7,100 bases of DNA from Methanobrevibacter sp. (GTDB taxonomy: Archaea; Methanobacteriota; Methanobacteria; Methanobacteriales; Methanobacteriaceae). The notes below the pieces were generated by a model that worked only from the letters and a program-made list of their open reading frames with translations, was not told where the DNA came from and searched no databases. Positions 1-4,815 of the stretch are shown here, piece by piece (position 1 is the first letter of the stretch; each line of letters begins with the position of its first letter). Position numbers and translations under genes: made by a program. The stretch spans positions 1 through 7,100 of the forward strand of contig WRCI01000086.1 in NCBI GenBank assembly GCA_009784145.1, written 5' to 3'.

Positions 1-7
1 ATAATTC

Positions 8-64
8 AATCTCCTAATTAAATATTAATCACCTAATTAAATTTTAATCTCCTAATTTAATATT
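8..64 (-). repeat. Three 19-bp tandem repeats with Shine-Dalgarno-like cores
   Basis: Three adjacent 19-bp units lie at 8-26, 27-45 and 46-64. They differ at only one to three positions. On the minus strand each contains AATTAGG(A/T)GATT, so the cores read AGGAGAT, AGGTGAT and AGGAGAT. AGGTGAT matches the methanogen Shine-Dalgarno consensus, the complement of the 16S 3' end AUCACCUCCU. The array ends 7 bp from the window edge. By inference it lies in the leader of a minus-strand gene that starts just outside the window. The repeat structure is seen directly; the role is inferred. Confidence 0.75.
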
Positions 65-67
65 CAC

Positions 68-79
68 ATATCTAGATAT
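68..79. promoter_or_regulatory. Perfect 12-bp palindrome, possible operator
   Basis: ATATCTAGATAT is a perfect 12-bp palindrome between the TATA-like box at 85-94 and the 19-bp repeat array. If that box drives leftward transcription, the palindrome falls between the box and the expected start site, where a repressor could block initiation. Short AT-rich palindromes also arise by chance, so the operator role is only a suggestion. Confidence 0.3.
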
Positions 80-84
80 ATCAA

Positions 85-94
85 TATTTATATT
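85..94 (-). promoter_or_regulatory. TATA-like box for a leftward gene outside the window
   Basis: On the minus strand this reads AATATAAATA, an archaeal TATA-like box. The identical 10-mer occurs at 1036-1045 upstream of the phosphatidyltransferase gene. Initiation about 25 bp downstream would fall near position 64, at the edge of the 19-bp array. In such AT-rich DNA, TATA-like strings are common, so confidence is low. Confidence 0.3.
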
Positions 95-121
95 ATATTT
101 TATTTTTTAAATTAAAATCTT

Positions 122-355
122 TTATTTAATATCCTGGTTAAGAATTATAGCATCGATTAATCCATGTGCGTAGGTTATACAACCAAATGAAGTGATTTCA
201 TCCCCTTTTTTAAGGTAATATTCACAGTCTTCTTTATAGTTTTTTGCTCTTTCAATTATTTCTTCTTCTTTAGCTGTAAATTCAATAGAATCGATTTTTT
301 TAAAGCTTTCATCTAATTTTTTGATATCAACTACAATTCTTTCTTTACAATCCAC
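122..355 (-). CDS. DUF357 family protein, small helical archaeal protein of unknown function
   Basis: This 77-residue protein is rich in Lys and Glu and looks entirely alpha-helical, with no signal peptide or membrane segment. The central and C-terminal part, with ERAKNYKEDCEYYLKKGD (residues 35-52) and then SFGCITYAHGLIDA (56-69), matches my recollection of the archaeal DUF357 family: a pair of helices with a conserved A-x-GL-DA-type end. The biochemical role of that family is not established. The start is GTG at 353-355. It is chosen because the minus strand carries AGGTG (361-365) exactly 5 bases before it, and the family signature lies well inside the frame. The stop is TAA. It lies 68 bp downstream of the phosphatidyltransferase gene on the same strand, so the two may be cotranscribed. 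No clear T-rich terminator follows it. The family call is from memory of the motif, not a search. Confidence 0.75.
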   Translation of the reverse strand: MDCKERIVVDIKKLDESFKKIDSIEFTAKEEEIIERAKNYKEDCEYYLKKGDEITSFGCITYAHGLIDAIILNQDIK

Positions 356-360
356 TTTAG

Positions 361-365
361 CACCT
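361..365 (-). promoter_or_regulatory. Ribosome-binding site deciding the GTG start of the DUF357 gene
   Basis: The minus strand reads AGGTG, then five bases (CTAAA), then GTG. This matches the methanogen AGGTGAT Shine-Dalgarno core at normal spacing. No ATG gives a comparable start nearby, so the site supports the unusual GTG codon. Confidence 0.65.
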
Positions 366-401
366 TTTAACTTTTACACTATAAATATTTTCTTTCATTT
401 C

Positions 402-449
402 TTAATTTCATTCCTTGTTAATTTCATTTTTTGTTAATTTCATTCCTTG
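402..449. repeat. Three 16-bp tandem repeats overlapping the end of the phosphatidyltransferase gene
   Basis: The unit TTAATTTCATTCCTTG occurs at 402-417 and 434-449. A copy with two changes (CC to TT) sits at 418-433. A decayed fourth copy begins at 450 with TTAATTTC. The array covers the last eight codons and stop of the minus-strand phosphatidyltransferase gene and continues into the gap before the DUF357 gene. The period is not a multiple of three, so gain or loss of a copy would change the C-terminal residues. The repeat is seen directly; any function is unknown. Confidence 0.8.
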
Positions 450-1011
450 TTAATTTCCAAACATGATAAATTCTTTGAATTACAGTTATATATGAGAGTA
501 TAACCATTAATATAATAGCTCCAGCCATATAATCATTGTTATTTAAAATTACAGCTATAAATGCTCCTAATATTAAAATAATTAATCTTGTAGCTCTTTC
601 AGCTATTCCAACATTACAATCAATTCCTTTTGACTCACTACTTGCTCGGATATAGCTAACTGTCATAGCTGAATGAATAGCTAAAACTCCAATAAACCAG
701 CTTGTATATCCTCCCCAAATCAACCCTATGATTATAATTGCATCTGAAAATCTATCCATTGTAGAATCAAAGAAAGCTCCAAATTTCGATGTTTTATTAT
801 AGTATCTAGCTATTGATCCATCCATAAGATCAAAAAATCCATTAAATAAGATAAAAAGTCCTCCAATTAGTAAATTCTCAGTTGCAAAAAATATCGCTGA
901 TATTAAAGCGATAAATGGAGAAATTATAGTTATTATGTTAGGATTTATATTCATTCTTTTAGCTATTGGCTCAAGAATTGTTTTTACAAGTGGTCTAAAT
1001 CTTTCAAGCAT
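424..1011 (-). CDS. CDP-alcohol phosphatidyltransferase, probable archaetidylinositol phosphate synthase
   Basis: This 195-residue integral membrane enzyme of the CDP-alcohol phosphatidyltransferase family probably joins CDP-archaeol and myo-inositol 1-phosphate to form archaetidylinositol phosphate and CMP, in archaeal polar lipid synthesis. The catalytic signature D-x2-DG-x2-AR-x8-G-x3-D-x3-D is complete: D61, D64, G65, A68, R69, G78, D82 and D86. Hydrophobic segments lie near residues 27-42, 47-60, 88-115, 142-156 and 162-180. The N-terminal LxxFRP and the INPNIITIISP stretch (22-32) are typical of the archaeal inositol-phosphate-using subgroup, as I recall it. That makes this substrate more likely than glycerol phosphate or serine, but substrate choice is an inference. 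The start is ATG at 1009-1011, with no visible Shine-Dalgarno site. The last codons lie in a 16-bp tandem repeat. The DUF357 gene follows 68 bp downstream. Confidence 0.85.
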   Translation of the reverse strand: MLERFRPLVKTILEPIAKRMNINPNIITIISPFIALISAIFFATENLLIGGLFILFNGFFDLMDGSIARYYNKTSKFGAFFDSTMDRFSDAIIIIGLIWGGYTSWFIGVLAIHSAMTVSYIRASSESKGIDCNVGIAERATRLIILILGAFIAVILNNNDYMAGAIILMVILSYITVIQRIYHVWKLTRNEINKK

Positions 1012-1035
1012 GGATATATATTATATAAAATCATG

Positions 1036-1045
1036 TATTTATATT
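1036..1045 (-). promoter_or_regulatory. TATA-like box placed for near-leaderless transcription of the phosphatidyltransferase gene
   Basis: The minus strand reads AATATAAATA at 25-34 bases upstream of the ATG at 1011. That is the distance expected between an archaeal TATA box and its start site. The gene has no Shine-Dalgarno site, so a leaderless or nearly leaderless mRNA would fit. A second candidate lies at 1086-1095. The inference rests on spacing only. Confidence 0.35.
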
Positions 1046-1205
1046 TTGAATATTTTTTAGAAAAAATTATTAATGAAAGTGGAATTTATAAAAGTAAATT
1101 ATTTATTTAATTAAATACAATTTTTTTATAATATTAAATTAAATTAATTTCATGATATTAAATAGTAATATCTTTTTTTAATTTATTCTTTTATTATTAA
1201 TTTAT

Positions 1206-1331
1206 ATGATTTAATATTAATCAAGTTATATGATTTAATGTTATTAATTAACATGATTTAATATTAATCAAGTTATATGATTTAATGTTATTAATTCATA
1301 TGATTTAATATTATCAATTTATGTGATTTAA
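1206..1331 (+). repeat. Six-copy 23/24-bp repeat array running into the start of the YrdC/Sua5 gene
   Basis: The core (A/G)TGATTTAA begins at 1206, 1230, 1253, 1277, 1300 and 1323, with spacings of 24, 23, 24, 23 and 23. The structure is better seen as a 47-bp unit (1206-1252 and 1253-1299, 45 of 47 identical) made of two related halves, followed by one more half (1300-1322) and a terminal core. In the last copy the first base is G, giving GTGAT five bases before the ATG at 1333. That is the apparent ribosome-binding site. Each copy thus resembles a translation start region. Confidence 0.9.
1323..1327 (+). promoter_or_regulatory. Ribosome-binding site of the YrdC/Sua5 gene, made by the last repeat copy
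   Basis: GTGAT followed by TTAAA and ATG matches the GGTGAT-type methanogen Shine-Dalgarno at 5-base spacing. The other five repeat copies have ATGAT at this place, one base short of the motif. It supports the ATG at 1333. Confidence 0.6.
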
Positions 1332-1332
1332 A

Positions 1333-1929
1333 ATGAAAATAATAAAAATGAATCAAGAATATCCTGACTTAGAAATAATTGAAGAAGCTATCGAAGTTTT
1401 AAGTGCAGGAGGGATTGTACTTTATCCAACTGATACTATATATGGATTAGCTGCAAATGCTTTTGATGAAAAAGCCGTAGAAAAGATTTATAAAATAAAA
1501 AATAGAGATATTGGTAAACCACTTTCTGTCTGTGTTTCATCCATTGGAGGGTTATCTTTAATTACAGATTTAAGAGAAAATTATAGGATTTTAGTAGAAA
1601 AACATCTTCCAGGTCCATTTACTTTTATTTTTTATAAGAGTTCAAACTGGAGTAATTCTTTTTTTGATAAACATAAAAAAATTGGTGTTAGAATTCCTAA
1701 TAATGGGATAGCTATAGAACTATCTCAAATTTTTCCAATAACTGCTACTAGTGCAAATATTTCTAATGAAGAAGTTTTCAGTACTCCTAAAGAAATCCTT
1801 AATCAGCTAAACCATGAAATTGATTTTGTTATTGATGTGGGTTCTATGAAATCTTCTATTCCATCTACAGTAGTTGATTTAACTGGAAATGAGCCTATTA
1901 TATTAAGAGAAGGAGCAGGAAAGCTTTAA
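1333..1929 (+). CDS. tsaC: L-threonylcarbamoyladenylate synthase, YrdC/Sua5 family
   Basis: This 198-residue soluble protein consists of a YrdC domain alone, without the extra C-terminal domain of long Sua5 proteins. The family reaction uses threonine, bicarbonate and ATP to make threonylcarbamoyl-AMP. In archaea the KEOPS complex (Kae1, Bud32, Cgi121, Pcc1) uses this for the t6A base at position 37 of ANN-decoding tRNAs. Visible motifs are YPTDTIYGLA (31-40), the K-x-R pair K56 and R58, GKPLS (61-65), HLPGP (91-95), GVRIP (118-122), TSAN with S140 and N142, PSTVVD (177-182) and LREGAG (191-196). The K-x-R...S-x-N signature is intact, favouring an active enzyme over a divergent YciO-like paralog. 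The start follows a GTGAT ribosome-binding site. It is divergent from the phosphatidyltransferase gene and 303 bp ahead of radB. Confidence 0.88.
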   Translation: MKIIKMNQEYPDLEIIEEAIEVLSAGGIVLYPTDTIYGLAANAFDEKAVEKIYKIKNRDIGKPLSVCVSSIGGLSLITDLRENYRILVEKHLPGPFTFIFYKSSNWSNSFFDKHKKIGVRIPNNGIAIELSQIFPITATSANISNEEVFSTPKEILNQLNHEIDFVIDVGSMKSSIPSTVVDLTGNEPIILREGAGKL

Positions 1930-1955
1930 TTTTTCTATAATATTTATTATTTAAT

Positions 1956-2010
1956 ATTTTTTATAATATTTTATATAATATTTTTATAATTTCTTAATAT
2001 TATTTTTTTT
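1956..2010 (+). terminator. T-rich tracts, possible intrinsic terminator of the YrdC/Sua5 gene
   Basis: T6 at 1956-1961 and T8 at 2003-2010 follow the stop codon by 27 and 74 bases. Archaeal RNA polymerase can terminate at oligo-T without a hairpin. In DNA this AT-rich the evidence is modest. Confidence 0.4.
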
Positions 2011-2220
2011 ATAAGAATTTATTGATGATAAAATTATAGTTATAGTAATATATTTTTAATAATAAATTTTTTACAATATATTTCATAAAATATTTTTTAT
2101 AATTATTAATATAAATAGTAAAAGTATTATAGTATAATAATATAAAATAATAATAGCAAAAAAATAATTAAAATAAGATGAGATTAATAATGTGTTAAAC
2201 ATAATTATACTATATAAATA

Positions 2221-2226
2221 AGGGAG
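2221..2226 (+). promoter_or_regulatory. Ribosome-binding site of radB
   Basis: AGGGAG followed by six bases and ATG fits pairing with the CUCC part of the 16S tail, with one mismatch to AGGAGG. It supports the ATG at 2233. Confidence 0.55.
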
Positions 2227-2232
2227 AAAATC

Positions 2233-2937
2233 ATGAAAACAATTGTTAATTTAAATAATCCTTCTAAAATTAAAACTAATTCTGCATTGGATTCTATATT
2301 AGGAGGAGGAGTGGAAAAAAGAAACATAACTCAATTTTACGGACCTCCAGGTTCTGGAAAGACAAATATATCTTTGAGTTTAGCTGTGCAAGTAGCTAGA
2401 AAAGGTAAAAAAGTTGCTTATATAGATACTGAAGGTGGAATCTCAATAGATAGGGTTAAACAATTAGCTAAAAATGATTTCGATGAAATTGCAAATAATA
2501 TACTAGTGTTTGAACCTGATTCACTCGAAAAGCAAACAGATGATTTGAAAAAGATTGAATCATGGGTTAGGGCAAATGCTAATGAAGTAGATTTAGTAAT
2601 TTTAGACTCTGCAGTAGCTATGTATAGGTTAAATGAAGGAAAATCCAAAGCTCTAAATAAAGAATTAGGGGTTCAAATGTGGATATTATCTAGATTAGCT
2701 CGTAAATATGATGTTGCTGTTGTTATAACAAATCAAATATATGCTACATTTGAAGATGAAAAACCTACTGCAATTAAACCTGTTGGTGGAACTATTTTAA
2801 TGTATTGGAGTAAAATTATCATTGAACTCTCAAAGTCAAATGTAGAAGGAGAACGTATAGCTATTTTAAAAAGACATAAAACTTTTCCTGAAGGGAAAAC
2901 TAGTATGTTTAAAATTACTAATGAAGGTATTGAATAA
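2233..2937 (+). CDS. radB: RadB, archaeal RecA-family DNA repair and recombination protein
   Basis: RadB is a euryarchaeal paralog of the RadA recombinase, thought to act as an accessory factor in homologous recombination rather than as the main strand-exchange protein. The 234-residue length is normal for RadB. The protein consists only of the ATPase core and lacks RadA's N-terminal helix-hairpin-helix domain. Walker A is GPPGSGKT (37-44), followed by the YIDTEGG strand (63-69). Walker B is LVILDS (121-126). The TNQIY segment (166-170) and the GGTILMYWSKIIIEL stretch (185-199) match the RecA-fold C-terminal part. The opening SALDSILGGGVE (17-28) is the usual entry to the fold. The ATG has an AGGGAG ribosome-binding site six bases upstream. 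It follows the YrdC/Sua5 gene on the same strand but after a long AT-rich gap. A 31-bp repeat array lies just downstream. Confidence 0.93.
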   Translation: MKTIVNLNNPSKIKTNSALDSILGGGVEKRNITQFYGPPGSGKTNISLSLAVQVARKGKKVAYIDTEGGISIDRVKQLAKNDFDEIANNILVFEPDSLEKQTDDLKKIESWVRANANEVDLVILDSAVAMYRLNEGKSKALNKELGVQMWILSRLARKYDVAVVITNQIYATFEDEKPTAIKPVGGTILMYWSKIIIELSKSNVEGERIAILKRHKTFPEGKTSMFKITNEGIE

Positions 2938-3013
2938 TAGTTATCATTGTTAAAATTAGTAAACTTTTAGTTTGTTTAATATTTCTATTTTTATAACATT
3001 AATAAATTTATTT

Positions 3014-3106
3014 CATTGTTTTTAGAGCACTATAAAGCTTATGGCATTGTTTTTAGAGTACTATAAAGTTTATTGCATTGTTTTTAGTATATTATAAACT
3101 TTATTT
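3014..3106 (+). repeat. Three 31-bp tandem repeats after radB
   Basis: Units begin with CATTGTTTTTAG at 3014, 3045 and 3076, an exact 31-bp period. Units 1 and 2 differ at three positions, and units 2 and 3 at five. Each also carries a conserved TATAAA about 18 bases from the unit start. Weaker matches in the same phase can be seen before (from 2983) and after (from 3107), so the array may once have been five units. Each unit has a T5 run, so the array could act as a series of weak terminators for radB. There are no unique spacers, so it is not a CRISPR array. Confidence 0.85.
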
Positions 3107-3206
3107 TATTATTTTTATTTTATTATATAATATTTCAATAATTAAATTTAAAAAGAGATATAATGAATCTATTATGACGGTGAATAAACTTTAAAGGTTA
3201 AAGAAA

Positions 3207-3216
3207 CTTATAAATA
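3207..3216 (+). promoter_or_regulatory. Probable archaeal promoter (BRE/TATA) of the aminotransferase gene
   Basis: A purine-rich stretch AAAGAAA (3200-3206) followed by CTTATAAATA resembles an archaeal BRE plus TATA box. A start about 25 bp downstream would give a leader of roughly 25 bases, enough to contain the GTGAT ribosome-binding site at 3255-3259. Confidence 0.5.
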
Positions 3217-3262
3217 TAATAAAAAATACAATTATTAAAGTATAATTAGAATTAGTGATATC

Positions 3263-4414
3263 ATGGTCCCTCCAAAGAAATATGCAAAAACTGCAAAAAC
3301 AGCTCCAGAAGGGTATGAAACCCCAAATAAATTTTTCCAATGTGTTTTTGATGATAAAGAAATGATATGGATGGGTCAAAATACTAATCATCTTCATGAT
3401 GAAGATATAATAAAAGATGCAATGATTAACTTTGTGGAAAGCAAAGAATATTGTAAATATCCTCCTCCAGAAGGATTCGAAGAATTAAAAGAATTAATTT
3501 TAAAAGATCTTGAATTAGAAAACATGGATATTTTAATAACTGCAGGTGGAACTGAATCTTTATATTTATGTATGGAAGGTATTTTAGAACCTGAAGATAA
3601 TGTTATAACAAGTGATCCGGGTTATCTTATTATTGATGATTTTGCAAGTAGATTTGCAACAGAAGTTATTTCAGTCCCTATATACAGTAGTGATAATGAT
3701 TATAAACTTACTCCTGAACTTGTTAAGGCAAATATGAATGAAAACACTAAAATTGTCGTACTTATTGATCCTTTAAATCCTTTGGGAAGTGCTTATACAG
3801 AGGATGAAATAAAAGAATTTGCTAAAATAGCTAGGGAAAATGAAATTTATCTTTTACATGATATAACATATAAAGATTTTGCAAGAGAACATTTTTCTCC
3901 TGCTGATTATGTTCCTGAATATTCTATTACTGTATTCAGCTTTTCAAAGATTTTTGGAATGGCAGGTCTAAGAATTGGTGCAGTAATTAGTATTCCTGAG
4001 GTAATTCAATCTATAAGGTCTATTTTAATAAATGATTTAGGAACTAATGTAATTGCACAAGCTGGAGCTATAGCTGCTCTTAAATCAAAAGATAATTGGA
4101 TTGGCAAAGTAACATCTATTACTAGAAACAATCAAATTTTAATTAAAGAAATGGTAGATGAAATAGAAGGAATATTCATTCCAGTTTATCCTTCTGATGC
4201 TAATATGATTGCTATTGATTTAAAATCCACTGGAATAAATCCTAAAACTATGGCAAACTACCTTTTAGGTAGAAAAGTATTTACTAGGCAAGGAAACTAC
4301 ACTAGCAATCTTTTTGGAGACGATTATCTAAGGGTTAGTTTTTCAATTCCTGAGGAAGATGTTAAAATTTTTATTAAAGAATTTAAAGAAGGAATCAATG
4401 TTTTAAAGAAATAA
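3263..4414 (+). CDS. PLP-dependent class I/II aminotransferase, substrate uncertain
   Basis: This 383-residue soluble enzyme of the aspartate aminotransferase fold (fold type I) transfers an amino group between an amino acid and a 2-oxo acid using pyridoxal phosphate. By comparison with aspartate aminotransferase, the cofactor-binding parts are AGGTES (94-99), N172 in DPLNPLG (169-175), D200 and Y203 in HDITY, the Schiff-base lysine K229 in SFSKIFG, R237 in AGLRIGA, and the carboxylate-binding R357 in DYLRVSFS. All are present, so it should be active. The DPLNPLG loop departs slightly from the usual NPxNPTG. The N-terminus lacks any signal peptide. Annotations such as aspartate aminotransferase are common for these archaeal genes, but the substrate cannot be read from sequence. 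The ATG is supported by GTGAT three bases upstream. The gene has its own likely promoter and a T-rich end. Confidence 0.87.
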   Translation: MVPPKKYAKTAKTAPEGYETPNKFFQCVFDDKEMIWMGQNTNHLHDEDIIKDAMINFVESKEYCKYPPPEGFEELKELILKDLELENMDILITAGGTESLYLCMEGILEPEDNVITSDPGYLIIDDFASRFATEVISVPIYSSDNDYKLTPELVKANMNENTKIVVLIDPLNPLGSAYTEDEIKEFAKIARENEIYLLHDITYKDFAREHFSPADYVPEYSITVFSFSKIFGMAGLRIGAVISIPEVIQSIRSILINDLGTNVIAQAGAIAALKSKDNWIGKVTSITRNNQILIKEMVDEIEGIFIPVYPSDANMIAIDLKSTGINPKTMANYLLGRKVFTRQGNYTSNLFGDDYLRVSFSIPEEDVKIFIKEFKEGINVLKK

Positions 4415-4429
4415 TATTCTTTAATTTTA

Positions 4430-4458
4430 TTTTTTATTTTTTATTTATAATTTTTTTT
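4430..4458 (+). terminator. Oligo-T terminator of the aminotransferase gene
   Basis: Runs T6 (4430-4435), T6 (4437-4442) and T8 (4451-4458) begin 16 bases after the stop codon. Closely spaced T-tracts of this kind are typical archaeal terminators. Confidence 0.55.
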
Positions 4459-4690
4459 ATAAGCTATGTTAAGTATTTATTAATAGTTTAAGGTGTTTTT
4501 TTATCTTTATTTTTCTTAAAAATAGTTTTTTAGCTTTATTTCTTCATTATTTTTATTTTTTTATAAATTTTCAAAATCATTATATATAAGTTTTAATATA
4601 TATATAAAAATTCTAAAGAATAAAGTGATAATATATAATGTATTGTCTATGAATAATCTAATATAAATTATAAAATACCAATAAACGTTT

Positions 4691-4726
4691 TTATATGTGC
4701 TAAAATATCCTTATATATGCTAAAAT
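4691..4726 (+). promoter_or_regulatory. Direct repeat pair with 20-bp period upstream of the first adhesin-like gene
   Basis: TTATATGTGCTAAAAT (4691-4706) and TTATATATGCTAAAAT (4711-4726) match at 15 of 16 positions and are 20 bp apart, close to two helical turns. They lie 34 bp upstream of the TATA-like box, where a dimeric or cooperative regulator could bind the same DNA face. The repeat is seen; the regulatory role is inferred. Confidence 0.5.
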
Positions 4727-4759
4727 GTGATATATTATAGTACAATAAATAGTTCTTAT

Positions 4760-4768
4760 TATATAAAG
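4760..4768 (+). promoter_or_regulatory. Probable TATA box of the first adhesin-like gene
   Basis: TATATAAAG lies about 50 bases before the ATG. Initiation about 25 bp downstream would give a leader of about 25-30 bases containing AAGGTAAT (4804-4811) as a weak ribosome-binding site. Confidence 0.45.
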
Positions 4769-4815
4769 TTTATTTATTATAACAGAATGCAAATTAAAGA
4801 TAGAAGGTAATCAGA

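Larger units (their letters stand above)
1012..1332. other. 321-bp divergent intergenic region
   Basis: This region separates the minus-strand phosphatidyltransferase gene from the plus-strand YrdC/Sua5 gene and must hold signals for both. The left third has TATA-like strings, including AATATAAATA on the minus strand at 1036-1045 and TTTATAAAAG at 1086-1095, which could serve either strand. The middle (1100-1200) is nearly pure A and T, with nothing recognisable. The right third is the 23/24-bp repeat array. No ORF, tRNA or structured RNA is visible. Confidence 0.7.
1930..2232. other. 303-bp AT-rich intergenic region before radB
   Basis: Almost entirely A and T. TATAATATTT occurs three times near the left end (1935-1944, 1961-1970, 1973-1982). 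T-runs of six (1956-1961) and eight (2003-2010) could end transcription of the YrdC/Sua5 gene. A possible TATA-like box for radB lies near 2139-2149 (AATATAAAATA). The box at 2211-2220 is too close to the start codon to serve it. No ORF or RNA gene is visible. Confidence 0.6.
2938..3262. other. 325-bp intergenic region between radB and the aminotransferase gene
   Basis: The left two thirds hold T-rich sequence and a 31-bp tandem repeat array (3014-3106) with decayed copies on either side. The right third holds the likely aminotransferase promoter (3207-3216) and the ribosome-binding site GTGAT at 3255-3259. Only trivial ORFs of four to six codons occur near 3163-3200. No structured RNA was recognised. 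Confidence 0.7.
4415..4815. other. 401-bp AT-rich region upstream of the first adhesin-like gene
   Basis: The first 50 bases are T-rich and probably terminate the aminotransferase transcript. The middle (4460-4680) is A/T-rich with many short T-runs and TATATA strings, and I recognise nothing in it on either strand. The right end has a direct repeat pair (4691-4726), a TATA-like box (4760-4768) and a ribosome-binding-like AAGGTAAT (4804-4811). No RNA gene was recognised, although an AT-rich small RNA could not be excluded by eye. Confidence 0.65.

Noticed and set aside
379..411. Ten-codon minus-strand mini-ORF between the phosphatidyltransferase and DUF357 genes
   Set aside because: Its ATG is part of the 16-bp repeat and the purine run overlaps the start codon too closely to be a proper ribosome-binding site. 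There is no other support.
1017..1028. Minus-strand TTTTATATAATA as the phosphatidyltransferase promoter
   Set aside because: It is only 6-17 bases upstream of the ATG, which would place the start site inside the coding region, and the next Met would remove conserved N-terminal residues.
2211..2220. TATATAAATA as the radB promoter
   Set aside because: It is only 13-22 bases before the ATG, so transcription would start inside the gene and lose the ribosome-binding site.
2418..2648. 76-codon open frame on the minus strand
   Set aside because: It lies wholly inside radB, antisense, with a composition typical of a shadow frame and no ribosome-binding site.
3014..3106. CRISPR-like regular repeat
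   Set aside because: The 31-bp units are directly adjacent with no unique spacers, and no cas gene is present.
3191..3397. 68-codon minus-strand frame with hydrophobic residues
   Set aside because: It overlaps the start of the aminotransferase gene and its promoter. The hydrophobicity comes from antisense reading of Lys-rich and AT-rich sequence.
4460..4680. Possible tRNA or structured small RNA in the long gap
   Set aside because: No cloverleaf, GC-rich stem or known motif could be found on either strand. The stretch is low-complexity A/T.
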